29,738 nucleotides of DNA from Butyricicoccus_A sp963588905 (GCA_963588905.1 CAVAJF010000035.1:1-29738), one strand, 5' to 3'. Shown: positions 14,985 to 23,551, numbered from the stretch's first letter. Notes: generated by a model not told the origin, from the sequence alone. Numbers and translations: made by a program.

Positions 14985-17591
14985 TTACTTTTTGAATCTG
15001 GAAAATAGACGGGCAAAGAAGCCACGTTTTTCACGTGTATTTTTCAACTGCTCTAAATTGTTACAAACCATTTGCAGATGCAGCATATACCGTCCTGGTG
15101 AAATTTTTGATAGCCGTTCATAGATCTCCTTCGCTCGAAGATATTCCTGCTCCGCCTTGTCCATACGGTTCGTATCTGAATACAAATTACCCAAGTTGTT
15201 GCAAGTGTTTGCCAAATCCGGCTGATACACCGATGGATGTTCTGACGCTAGCTGTTCCTGTATCTCCTTCGCTCGGAGATATTCCTGCTCCGCCTTGTCC
15301 ATGCGATTCGTGTCTGAATACAAATTTCCTAAGTTGTAGCAAGTATTTGCCAAAACCGACTGATACGCTGATGGATGCTCCGCCGTCAGCTGCTCATAGA
15401 TTTTCTTCGCTCGCAGATACTCCTGCTCTGCTTTATCCATATGGGTGTTTTTACAATACAAAACACCCAAGTTGTTGCAAGTATCTGCTAAATCCGGCCG
15501 ATACACCGATGGATGTCCTGCCGATAATTGCTCATAGATCTCCTTCGCTCGGAGATATTCCTGCTCCGCCAATTCCATATGGTTTGTCTTTATATACAAA
15601 ATGCCCAAGTTGTTGCAAGTATCTGCTAAATCCAGCCGATACACCGATGGATTTTCTATCGCCAGCTGTTCTTGTATCTCCTTTGCTCGGAGATATTCCT
15701 GCTCCGCTTTGTCCATACGGTTCGTATCTGCATACAAAATGCCCAAGTTGTTGTAGCTCATCGCCAAATCCGACCGATACACCGATGGATTCTCTGCTGC
15801 CAGCTGTTCATATATCCCCTTCGCTAAGAGATGTTCTTGCTCCGCCTTGTCCATACAGTTCGTATCTTGATACAAAACACCCAAGTTGTTGCAACTGCTT
15901 GCCAAATCCGGCTGATACGCTGACGGATTTTCTGCCGCCAGCTGTTCTTGTATCTCCTTTGCTCGGAGATGTTCCTGCTCCGCCAGTTCTAGTCGATTCG
16001 TCTTTGCATACAAAATGCCCAAGTTATTACACGTACTTGCCAAATATGACTGATATACCGCTGGATATTCTGTCGCTAGCTGCTCATAGATTTCCTTTGC
16101 TCCGAGATACTCCTGCTCTGCCTTATCCATCCGGTTCGTATCTTTATATAAAACACCTAAGTTATTGCAGCTTGTTGCCAAATCCGACAGATACGCTAAT
16201 GGATTTTCTGCCGTCAACTGCTCATAGATTTCCTTCGCTCGAAGATATTCCCGCTCTGCCAAATCCATACGGTTGGTATCTTTATACAAAACACCTAAGT
16301 TATTGCAGCTCATCGCCAAATCCGGCTGATACGCCGATGGATTTTCTGCTGCCAGCTGTTCTCGTATCTCCTTCGCTCGGAGATATTCCTGCTCCGCTTT
16401 GTTCATACGGTTCGTATCTGAATACAAAACGCCCAATATATTTGCTGCATCTGCAATCTGACTTTTATCGCCACGATGTTCGACATCTTCCAAATATCGT
16501 TCTGCCAGCGGAATGGCACGAGCATAATCGTTCTGATCGTCTAAGTATGACACGTATTCCCGCATGGCGATTTTTTTCAGATGATTGCGTTTCTCTATGC
16601 CGACGGCTTCCTCAAAAGTCTCTTGAATTTCCTCAAATCGGCTTGGGTTCTGCACTTGTGTTTTCAGAATTTCGATTCTTAGAAGCAATTCTTGCACGTT
16701 TTGTTCCAGCTTTTCATCTGCTTGCTGGTTCATTTGCTGTTTCCATGCCTCTATGTGCTTGGCATCATCCAAGATTTCGCGCAAATCCATAATTTTCCCT
16801 GCGCCCTCGGTGTCGCCCTGTTCCATGAGCTCATAGGCTTTGCGCTCGCGCTCGGTCAATGTGCCATCGTTGTTTTTCTCTTCGATTTTGAGAGCAATCG
16901 CAAACAGCTTCTGTTCCAGCTCGCGCAGGGCTTTTTTCGCCTCGTGCCACTGCTCGCTTGCCCGCAAAAAGACAGGATCTGTGATTGGGTCGGTAGTTGC
17001 GGCTTTCGCGTCCAGATATGCCCGCTCACACGCCTGATACTGCTTCTTCAAGCTCTGAAAGTCGATATTTTCCGCCCACATCGGAATGTTTTCCAGTGTC
17101 AAAACCTGCTTTCCGGCAACCGTTATCACAGATTCTTCCACCTCAATCGGCACATCCAGCTTCATGAGCTTCATTTGCAGCAACAGTACCAGCTTAACCG
17201 TATCAATATGCGTATATTTCTTAAAGTAGTGTCCAAGCTGTTCGCCCAGCTCATCCATAAATTTCAACACGCTTTGTTTCGGATCATAGCCCTCTCCCTG
17301 TCGGAAAAAGGTCAGAATTGCCGGTGCTCCGGCGCTCTGAAACCGCTCGAGCGCCTTGTGAAATTGTTCAATGGTATCTTGCCCCGCTTGGTTGTAAAAC
17401 AGCACCAGAAAAATATCCGACTGTTGGATTTCCTCGTTGTATTCCTCCAGCTCGTCGCCGCGATCCAGCTGAATCCATATGTCGCGGTCCATATAAATAT
17501 CATTGAGCTTTCGGACATAATTGCCCATGGTCTCGCTGTCCAAATGCAGCTCGTCCAAAGACGAACCAAGAAATATGTGAATCTTGGTCAT
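14985..17591 (-). CDS. DUF4062-like / TPR repeat protein, paralogue 3
   Basis: 868 residues. The N-terminal DUF4062-like domain is shorter than in the paralogues by about 11 residues, lacking the NAAMVKGRKQ-containing loop. A helical linker (about 140-385) precedes ten 46-residue TPRs (to about 850), several nearly identical to one another (NLGVLYKDTNRMDKAEQEY). The C-terminus ends in a basic aromatic tail, EKRGFFARLFSRFKK, which could be an amphipathic membrane-binding helix. It is the last gene of the vWA/PP2C/kinase operon, 61 bases after the kinase stop, with its own promoter overlapping that stop. The role is inferred as variable adaptor or effector controlled by the triad. Confidence 0.92.
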   Translation of the reverse strand: MTKIHIFLGSSLDELHLDSETMGNYVRKLNDIYMDRDIWIQLDRGDELEEYNEEIQQSDIFLVLFYNQAGQDTIEQFHKALERFQSAGAPAILTFFRQGEGYDPKQSVLKFMDELGEQLGHYFKKYTHIDTVKLVLLLQMKLMKLDVPIEVEESVITVAGKQVLTLENIPMWAENIDFQSLKKQYQACERAYLDAKAATTDPITDPVFLRASEQWHEAKKALRELEQKLFAIALKIEEKNNDGTLTERERKAYELMEQGDTEGAGKIMDLREILDDAKHIEAWKQQMNQQADEKLEQNVQELLLRIEILKTQVQNPSRFEEIQETFEEAVGIEKRNHLKKIAMREYVSYLDDQNDYARAIPLAERYLEDVEHRGDKSQIADAANILGVLYSDTNRMNKAEQEYLRAKEIREQLAAENPSAYQPDLAMSCNNLGVLYKDTNRMDLAEREYLRAKEIYEQLTAENPLAYLSDLATSCNNLGVLYKDTNRMDKAEQEYLGAKEIYEQLATEYPAVYQSYLASTCNNLGILYAKTNRLELAEQEHLRAKEIQEQLAAENPSAYQPDLASSCNNLGVLYQDTNCMDKAEQEHLLAKGIYEQLAAENPSVYRSDLAMSYNNLGILYADTNRMDKAEQEYLRAKEIQEQLAIENPSVYRLDLADTCNNLGILYIKTNHMELAEQEYLRAKEIYEQLSAGHPSVYRPDLADTCNNLGVLYCKNTHMDKAEQEYLRAKKIYEQLTAEHPSAYQSVLANTCYNLGNLYSDTNRMDKAEQEYLRAKEIQEQLASEHPSVYQPDLANTCNNLGNLYSDTNRMDKAEQEYLRAKEIYERLSKISPGRYMLHLQMVCNNLEQLKNTREKRGFFARLFSRFKK
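15050..16436 (-). repeat. 138-bp tandem coding repeats in paralogue 3
   Basis: Ten in-frame 138-bp units encode the 46-residue TPRs. Marks such as CCCAAGTTGTTGCAA and CTTCGCTCGGAGATA recur with exact 138-bp spacing. The same repeat family covers 1-750 (paralogue 1), about 9118-9946 (paralogue 2) and about 20790-22306 (paralogue 4). Confidence 0.85.
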
Positions 17592-17646
17592 GGCCTATCC
17601 CCCATTTCTCTGTTTATTGCTTGTATCTATCTTTCCAGTTGCTTCC

Positions 17647-17658
17647 ATTATATCACAT
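17647..17658 (-). promoter_or_regulatory. Extended -10 promoter of paralogue 3, overlapping the kinase stop
   Basis: Minus strand TGATATAAT: TGA followed by TATAAT (17647-17652); the TGA is itself the kinase stop codon. Downstream bases GGAAGCAAC are shared with the promoter of paralogue 4. No clear -35 box, as expected for an extended -10 site. Confidence 0.5.
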
Positions 17659-18585
17659 GCAAGCACGTTTGCGCACGCTGTCATACCATTTCGCAATGGC
17701 TGTATACAGCTTTTTTGCAGACGGCCGCTCGTTCGGATGATCCCAGCCCCTGCCAAAGCACTGCTGAAATAACGCACGTACCGGAACGGGCATATCTGTC
17801 AGCGGCGGCGCCCATTCCGGCAGCTTGTAGTCCGCATGCGGGACAAAATACGGTCGGATGCCCTGCTGAATGCACATCAGATCCAGCGGGACGGCTTCCC
17901 CCTTCTTTACCGGCTGCGCGTGGCACGGGTGAATACCTCGATTGAGCAGGCGAAACACCATGGTATACAAGGCAAAACAATCTGCCTCTCTGGTATAGCT
18001 GCATCGCTTGGGCAGCTTTCCCGGCTCCTGCATGCCGCACGCCTGCATCTGTTTCAAAATCTCCGGCATACTGTATTCCGGATGCAGCGTCTGACACGGA
18101 AAGTAGGTCGTCAAGGTTGCAATGTGCAGGGAATCAATGTCAATCCGGATAATATCCCCTGTTTTTGTATCAATGATAAAATTGTTTGGGTTGAAATCTC
18201 CAATACAAAAATGCATCGCGTGGATGTTGTCCACGCAGCGGATCAAAGACAGCGAGAAATACAGAAGATAGCTTTTATCCCACTTTTCGACAAAAAGCTC
18301 CATGACCTCTGACAGCGGCCGTCCTTCAATTTTCTTCATGGTGTAGCCGCAAAAGCGATTGCTTCTGTCGTATACCAGCTCCTGCGGCCATGCCGTCAGC
18401 CGTTCTCTGTTCGCAGAAGGACGATGGGCAATTAAATACTCCAGCTTGTCATGTACCTCCCGATAGGGTTTGTGCAACAGCTTAACCACGATGGAGCCTT
18501 TGCTGTATACCTTTCCCTCTGCGCCGTTTTTGCACGGCTCCTGTTCAGAAATAGTAAATCGCTGTGTTTTCGTATGGTACTGCAT
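17653..18585 (-). CDS. TerY-P-type protein kinase
   Basis: 310 residues. The start at 18585 follows GGAGGACAAGAGG; a longer ORF to 18663 extends into the phosphatase gene. The kinase fold is recognisable: a glycine loop GAEGKVY, VVK lysine (K35), catalytic segment CIGDFNPNNF (D130, N135; the usual HRD histidine is replaced and the lysine is Asn), and a DID in place of DFG (D149). The C-lobe continues to about 300. It matches the kinase of vWA/PP2C/kinase triads known from tellurium-resistance-associated stress systems. It is third in the operon, 26 bases after the PP2C stop. The atypical catalytic motifs leave activity to be shown. Confidence 0.85.
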   Translation of the reverse strand: MQYHTKTQRFTISEQEPCKNGAEGKVYSKGSIVVKLLHKPYREVHDKLEYLIAHRPSANRERLTAWPQELVYDRSNRFCGYTMKKIEGRPLSEVMELFVEKWDKSYLLYFSLSLIRCVDNIHAMHFCIGDFNPNNFIIDTKTGDIIRIDIDSLHIATLTTYFPCQTLHPEYSMPEILKQMQACGMQEPGKLPKRCSYTREADCFALYTMVFRLLNRGIHPCHAQPVKKGEAVPLDLMCIQQGIRPYFVPHADYKLPEWAPPLTDMPVPVRALFQQCFGRGWDHPNERPSAKKLYTAIAKWYDSVRKRACM

Positions 18586-18611
18586 CCTCTTGTCCTCCTG
18601 TCTGCCTGTCG

Positions 18612-19583
18612 TTACGCCTGCCGATACAAGACGGCATCGCGCTGTCGTTCCAGTTCCTCCCAATGCGGTTCGCTCAAATATCTACCGGGATAGGAAATGC
18701 TTTCACCCTCTGCCTGCAAAACAACCAGAGTTCGGTCATCTCTGCCCACCTGCAGCAGATAAGAAAAATCTCCGTGCCGCATCTGTGTCAGCATGTCATC
18801 CACAGCATCCGCCGTGCAGCCGCACGCCATCAACAGCTTTTCCAGCCGTCTGCGATGATCGGCATAGGAAAGATTCTGTCCGACCAGTTCATCGACATAG
18901 GTCTGCGGTGTCTCCGGTGCCGTGTATCCGCGCTCATCGACAAGCGGAAGCACGGCCTGCGGATAGGCGAGCAAACCACCAAATTTGCTCAGCAGGGACG
19001 GCTGTAACAGCGGCAGCAGACCATCTGTTGTCAGAATAACCGTGCTGACCTGTTCAAACTTGATATACTCCCAATGCTGCTCTCCGCCGGTCAGCGGAAT
19101 GACAGAACCGGCAATTTCTCCTGTGTGCTTTTTCGTTTCGGTTGCAGTAAATGTACCGTTCATGTGCAGCGCAAGTACCGCTCCGTCACCGGCGTGCAGC
19201 ACCCATGCCGTGCGGCTCGGCTCGTGGAAAATCACGCCGTGCAGCGTTGTCGCATAGGTTTTCTCCCCTTCGCGTTGTGCCCGCTGTGCAATCGCGTTCC
19301 ACGCAGCGACCGCCGCATTGCGCAGAATCTCGCGCATTTTTTCGTCTGTGATGCGATCAGCCATTTCCGTTCGATACGGCTCCAAGCAAAATTCCACAGC
19401 CTTGAGAAATGTCTTTCCGCCAATCTCTGAACCGCGCTCGGAATGCGGCACACTGGAGACACCGTCCAGCACCGCCGCTGCCGCAAACCCGTTGAAAAGG
19501 GAAACCGCTTTACACCAATCCTGATTTGGTTCTCCGGCTTCTGTGTGTTTTCTTCCCGCTGCGGTCGCCTGATAGATTCTCAT
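18612..19583 (-). CDS. PP2C-type protein phosphatase (triad member)
   Basis: 323 residues with start supported by AGAGGAGAACAACA. All PP2C metal motifs are visible: PNQDW (D22), AVLDGVSS (D40, G41), LHAGDGAVLAL, LTTDGLLPLL and GRDDRTLVVL. It removes phosphate from Ser/Thr, presumably on the vWA protein, the kinase or the TPR protein. It sits between the vWA gene and the kinase gene, as in other TerY-P triads. Confidence 0.92.
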   Translation of the reverse strand: MRIYQATAAGRKHTEAGEPNQDWCKAVSLFNGFAAAAVLDGVSSVPHSERGSEIGGKTFLKAVEFCLEPYRTEMADRITDEKMREILRNAAVAAWNAIAQRAQREGEKTYATTLHGVIFHEPSRTAWVLHAGDGAVLALHMNGTFTATETKKHTGEIAGSVIPLTGGEQHWEYIKFEQVSTVILTTDGLLPLLQPSLLSKFGGLLAYPQAVLPLVDERGYTAPETPQTYVDELVGQNLSYADHRRRLEKLLMACGCTADAVDDMLTQMRHGDFSYLLQVGRDDRTLVVLQAEGESISYPGRYLSEPHWEELERQRDAVLYRQA

Positions 19584-19645
19584 TGTTGTTCTCCTCTCTG
19601 CGTGTGCCGGAGACTCTTTCGAGCCTCCGGCGTTGGTTTGTTCCG

Positions 19646-20392
19646 TCAGGCGTTAAACTGATCCATCAGCGTCATGCCTTCCGGCAGCGGCGGCGGTGTC
19701 AGCTTTTCTTCCATCAGCTGACCGTCTGCTCCCATCACCAGCGTGCTGGACGAGATAATGACAAAGGACTTTGCCAGCCAGTTAAATACGTCCTTATAAC
19801 ATCTGTCCTGCACCTTTACGGTGAACGGCGAATATGCCATCAGCTGACGCAGGCAAGTCTCGTTATCGCAGGTGGAGAAATTCCACATCTTCAGCTTGTT
19901 CGTGCCGCCGGTCGCACGCATCCGGGCATGGACACGATCCAGCGCTCTCTGCGTGTCCTCCTCACTGGATGTCGAGGCACCGTCCGAAATATGTACGAGA
20001 ATCGGGCGATACACCTGAATCCCCGCCTCGCTCTGACGGCCGCGATACTCATCAATACAATCCATAGCGAGCTGCATTGCTTCGGCAGTATCCGTGCAGC
20101 CGCCCGCGGTCAGTGTTGTCGGCTGCCAGCTGTCCAGATCCGTGAAGTTCGTGATCAGCTTCGGCGTGGAGTTGTACGCAATCACCGCAATGTCCATGCG
20201 GGCGCGGGTCTCCGGTACACACATCACTTCGTCTCGGAACTTTGCCATCGCCTCATTCAGCAGGCGAATGGACTCTCCTTCCATAGAGCCCGAAGTGTCC
20301 AGTGCAAACAGTACCGGCAGGTGTGCTACATAACGGCGCTCTGCGCTGTCATTACCAGTCTCATTCGGCATCCATTCCTTTGTGTTTCTCAT
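19646..20392 (-). CDS. terY: vWA-domain protein, TerY-like
   Basis: 248 residues. The metal-ion site is complete: FALDTSGSM (D32, S34, S36), a Thr in GGCTDTAEA (T100 or T102) and VHISDGAS (D137). The length and order with PP2C and kinase match TerY of TerY-P triads. In such systems the vWA protein is a hub assembled under phospho-control. It is the first gene after a palindrome/A7-tract promoter cassette with a ~150-base leader. No terB/C/D genes are nearby. The gene name is given by family resemblance. Confidence 0.88.
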   Translation of the reverse strand: MRNTKEWMPNETGNDSAERRYVAHLPVLFALDTSGSMEGESIRLLNEAMAKFRDEVMCVPETRARMDIAVIAYNSTPKLITNFTDLDSWQPTTLTAGGCTDTAEAMQLAMDCIDEYRGRQSEAGIQVYRPILVHISDGASTSSEEDTQRALDRVHARMRATGGTNKLKMWNFSTCDNETCLRQLMAYSPFTVKVQDRCYKDVFNWLAKSFVIISSSTLVMGADGQLMEEKLTPPPLPEGMTLMDQFNA

Positions 20393-20457
20393 GGTTTAAC
20401 ATCCTTTCTTGTGTCGGGTGGTTTGTTTGTAAGTATATTGTCCCATACGAATTCGGG

Positions 20458-20489
20458 AAAATTTTTTCCAATCCGATTTTTTTCGCGTC
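20458..20489 (-). promoter_or_regulatory. Conserved leader element, copy B
   Basis: Minus strand GACGCGAAAAAAATCG, then GATTGGAAAAAATTTT; matches the element at 14772-14802 with one substitution and one extra base. It lies about 60-90 bases downstream of the predicted transcript start. Confidence 0.4.
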
Positions 20490-20549
20490 CTGCGAATCAC
20501 GGATGCATCGTTCACATACGGTATGAACACTTTCCCTCTTCGTGATTCT

Positions 20550-20580
20550 AGTATAAACGAGGAATTCCCGCGTTTTTTTC
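20550..20580 (-). promoter_or_regulatory. A7-tract promoter, copy B
   Basis: Minus strand GAAAAAAACG (20571-20580), 15 bases, TATACT (20550-20555), driving the vWA/PP2C/kinase/TPR operon. Confidence 0.6.
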
Positions 20581-20597
20581 TCAGATGGGAAAAATAA

Positions 20598-20624
20598 AAC
20601 TTCCGTTAATTGTTAACGGAAGTT
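20598..20624. promoter_or_regulatory. Palindrome, copy B
   Basis: Perfect 12-bp arms AACTTCCGTTAA / TTAACGGAAGTT with centre TTG, identical to copy A including the T-rich stretch on its promoter-facing side. Confidence 0.65.
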
Positions 20625-20644
20625 GAAAAGCAAACAAGAACACA

Positions 20645-20681
20645 GAAAAATCCCTTAACAGGTTGCACCTGCTAAGGGATT
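20645..20681 (-). terminator. Rho-independent terminator after DUF4062/TPR paralogue 4
   Basis: A 15-bp stem (20649-20663 with 20667-20681, one G-U pair in RNA), loop of three, followed by a T-rich stretch on the minus strand. Nearly identical to the terminator at 14926-14963. Confidence 0.82.
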
Positions 20682-20752
20682 CCTCATGTTTGTATTGAAT
20701 GTATTACTCTTTGAACTCGCTCGGAAAATAAACGAGCAGAGAATCCACGTCT

Positions 20753-23491
20753 TTATATTTCGGATAAAAGATCCAAGATTTCACAAACCATTTGCAAAAT
20801 TAGCGTATACCGTTCCGGTAAAATCTTCGCCAGTTGTTCATAGATCTCTTTTACTTGGAAATATTCCTGCTTTGCCAGTTTCAGTCTGTTCGTCTTTACA
20901 TACAAACTCCCTAAGCTGTAGCAAGTGTCTGCCAAATCCGGTTGATACGCCGAGGAATTTTCTGCCGCCAGCTGTTCATAGATCTCCTTTGCTCGGAGAT
21001 GTTCTTGCTCTGCCTTGTCTATGTGATTATTTTCATAATATAAACGCCCCAAATGCTTACAAGTACTTGCCAATTTCAGCAGATATGCCGATGGATTTTC
21101 CGCCGCAAGCTGTTCATAGATTTCCTTCGCTCGGAGAAATTCCTGTTCTGCCGTCTCTATACGATTCGTTTTTGCATACAAAATACCTAAACTATTGCAG
21201 CTTTTTGCCAAATACAGCTGATACGCCGATGGATGCTCTGCCGCAAGTTGCTCTCGTATCTCCTTTGCTCGGAGATATTCCTGCTCTGCCAGTTCCAGTC
21301 GGTTCGTATCTTTATACAAAACACCCAAATTATTGCAGCTTATCGCTAAATCTGGCAGATACGCCGATGGATGCTCTATCGTCAATTGTTCTCGTATTTC
21401 TTTTGCTCGGAGATATTCCTGCTCTGCCTTGTCCATGCGGTTCGTGCGTACATACAAATTGCCTAAGTTGTTACAAGTAGCTGCCAAATCCGGCTGATAC
21501 GCTGATGGATGTTCTGCAGCCAGTCGCTCTCGTATCTCCTTTGCTCGGAAATATTCCTGTTCCGCCTTGTCCATACGGTTTGTGTCTGCATACAAATTGC
21601 CCAAGTTGTTGCAAGTAGCTGCCAAATCCTGCTGGTATACTGATGGATGCTCTGCCGCCAGCTGTTCGTAGATTTCCTTCGCCCGGAGATATTCTTGCTC
21701 TGCCAAATCTTTGCGGCTACTTATATAATATAAATTTCCCAAATTGTTGCATATTCTTGCTAAATCTGGCCGATATGCTGATGGATTTTCTATCGCCAGC
21801 TGCTCTCGTATCTCTTTTGATCGGAGACATTCTTGCTCCGCCAGTTCCAGTCGGTTCGTATCTGAATATAAAACACCCAAGTTGTTGCACGTGCCTGCCA
21901 AATAAGATTGATACGTCGATAGATTTTCTATCGCCAATTGTTCGTATATCTCCTTGGCTCGAAGATATTCTTGCTCCGCTTTGTCCCTACGATTATTTTT
22001 ATCATACAAAACCCCCAAGTTATCGCAGCTCATCGCCAAATCCGACAAATAGACCGATGGATTTTCGGCCGCTAGCTGTTCATAGATTTCCTTCGCTTGG
22101 AGATATTCCTGCTCCGCCAGTTTCAACCGGTTCGTGTTTGCATATAAACGTCCCAAGTTGTTACAGCTTGTTGCCAAATACGACTGATACGCCGATGGAT
22201 GTTCTGCCGCCAGTCGCTCTTGTATCTCCTTCGCCCAGAGATATTCCTGCTCTGCTAGTTCTAGTCGATTTGTATCTGTATACAAATTTCCCAATGTATT
22301 GGCTGCATCCGCTATATCACTTTCATTACCATCTGATTCCACGTATTCCATATACCGTTTTGCCAGCGGGATAGCATGGTTATAGTCGTTTTGATGACAT
22401 AAATATACCACATATTTCCGCATGGCGATTTTTTTCAGATGATTGCGTTCCTCTATGCTGACAGCTTTCTCAAAAATATCTTTGATTTGGTCAAATCGGC
22501 TCGGATTCTGCACCTGTGTTTTCAGAATTTCGATTTTTTGGAGCATTTCCTGCACGTTTTGTTCTAGTTTTTTATTTGCCCGCTGATCCACTTTTTCGTG
22601 TTCCAGTTGTTTCCAAGCCTCTGTGTCCTCGACATCATCCAGAATTTCGCGCAGATCCAGAATATTATTCGCGCCCTCTGAATCGCCCTGTTCCATGAGT
22701 TCATAGGCTTTGCGCTGGCGTTCGGTCAGTGTGCCATCGTTGTTCTTCTCCTCAATTTTGAGGGCAATCGAAAACAGCTCCTGCTCTAACTTGCGCAGGG
22801 CTTTTTTTGCCTCATGCCACTGCTTGCTTGCCTGCAAAAAGACAGGATCTGTGATCGGATCGGTAGTTGCGGCTTTCGCGTCCAGATATGCCCGCTCACA
22901 CGCCTGATACTGCTTCTTCAAGCTCTGAAAGTCGATATTTTCCGCCCACATCGGAATGTTTTCCAGCGTCAGAAGCTGCTTCCCGCCGACCGTTACCGCA
23001 GATTCTTCCAGTTCAATCGGTATATCCAATTTCATGAGCTTCATTTGCAGCAGCAGCGTCAGCTTGACCGAATCAATGTGCGTGTATCTCTTAAAATAAT
23101 GACCGAGCTGTTCGTCCAGCTCATCCATAAATTCCAATACGCTCTGATCCGGAGCATAACCCTCTCCCTGTCGGAAGCAGGTCAAGATTGCCGGTGCGCC
23201 GGTGCTCTGAAACCGCTTGTATGCCTCGCGGAATTCCTCGATGGTGTACTGTCCCGCTTTGTTGTAAAACAGCACCAGAAAAATATCCGACTGTCGGATT
23301 TCCTCGTTGTATTCCTCCTGCTTGCGCCCTTTGACCATTGCCGCGTTTTCATACTCGCATTCATACAGCTTGATATATACGCCGCGGTCTATATAAACGT
23401 CATTGAGCTTTCGGACATAGTTGCCTATTTCCTCTCTGTCCAAGCGCAGCTCGTCCAAAGAGGAACCAAGGAATATGTGAATCGTTGTCAT
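20753..23491 (-). CDS. DUF4062-like / TPR repeat protein, paralogue 4
   Basis: 912 residues, the longest complete paralogue. The DUF4062-like domain (1-~130) is very close to that of paralogue 2. A helical linker (about 140-395) contains an extra EHEKVDQRANKK segment. Eleven 46-residue TPRs follow (about 395-900). The protein ends at SEI; the bases after the TAA continue in frame as RRGFSARLFSE, a relic of the basic aromatic tail kept in paralogue 3. It follows a lone PP2C gene by 85 bases and has its own extended -10 promoter. High similarity between repeats makes copy-number change by recombination likely. Confidence 0.92.
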   Translation of the reverse strand: MTTIHIFLGSSLDELRLDREEIGNYVRKLNDVYIDRGVYIKLYECEYENAAMVKGRKQEEYNEEIRQSDIFLVLFYNKAGQYTIEEFREAYKRFQSTGAPAILTCFRQGEGYAPDQSVLEFMDELDEQLGHYFKRYTHIDSVKLTLLLQMKLMKLDIPIELEESAVTVGGKQLLTLENIPMWAENIDFQSLKKQYQACERAYLDAKAATTDPITDPVFLQASKQWHEAKKALRKLEQELFSIALKIEEKNNDGTLTERQRKAYELMEQGDSEGANNILDLREILDDVEDTEAWKQLEHEKVDQRANKKLEQNVQEMLQKIEILKTQVQNPSRFDQIKDIFEKAVSIEERNHLKKIAMRKYVVYLCHQNDYNHAIPLAKRYMEYVESDGNESDIADAANTLGNLYTDTNRLELAEQEYLWAKEIQERLAAEHPSAYQSYLATSCNNLGRLYANTNRLKLAEQEYLQAKEIYEQLAAENPSVYLSDLAMSCDNLGVLYDKNNRRDKAEQEYLRAKEIYEQLAIENLSTYQSYLAGTCNNLGVLYSDTNRLELAEQECLRSKEIREQLAIENPSAYRPDLARICNNLGNLYYISSRKDLAEQEYLRAKEIYEQLAAEHPSVYQQDLAATCNNLGNLYADTNRMDKAEQEYFRAKEIRERLAAEHPSAYQPDLAATCNNLGNLYVRTNRMDKAEQEYLRAKEIREQLTIEHPSAYLPDLAISCNNLGVLYKDTNRLELAEQEYLRAKEIREQLAAEHPSAYQLYLAKSCNSLGILYAKTNRIETAEQEFLRAKEIYEQLAAENPSAYLLKLASTCKHLGRLYYENNHIDKAEQEHLRAKEIYEQLAAENSSAYQPDLADTCYSLGSLYVKTNRLKLAKQEYFQVKEIYEQLAKILPERYTLILQMVCEILDLLSEI

Positions 23492-23542
23492 AACGTATCC
23501 CCCATTCTCTGTTTATTTCTGTCTATCTTTCCCGTTGCTTCC

Positions 23543-23551
23543 ATTATAGCA
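23543..23551 (-). promoter_or_regulatory. Extended -10 promoter of paralogue 4
   Basis: Minus strand TGCTATAAT (TATAAT at 23543-23548), followed by GGAAGCAAC as in the promoter of paralogue 3. It lies inside the stretch that resembles the 3' end of the triad kinase gene. Confidence 0.5.

Larger units (their letters stand above)
20393..20752 (-). other. 360-base intergenic region with cassette copy B
   Basis: No gene seen. From right to left it holds the paralogue 4 tail remnant, a terminator, palindrome B, the A7-tract promoter, and a ~150-base leader with the element shared with copy A. A small inverted repeat of CGTTCACATACGG/GTATGAACA type lies at about 20508-20530. Confidence 0.6.

Noticed and set aside
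15035..16792. Long plus-strand open frame of 585 codons
   Set aside because: It is antisense to the TPR repeats of paralogue 3. Its Pro/Ser/Cys-rich repeating sequence is a by-product of the 138-bp periodic coding DNA; no ribosome site, and similar frames lie opposite all four paralogues.
19526..20545. Plus-strand open frame of 339 codons
   Set aside because: Antisense to the vWA gene and its promoter; the minus-strand frame has all vWA metal-site motifs.
20753..23491. STAND NTPase or caspase-type effector in the TPR proteins
   Set aside because: No P-loop, Walker B or protease motif is visible between the DUF4062-like domain and the TPRs, only helical linker.
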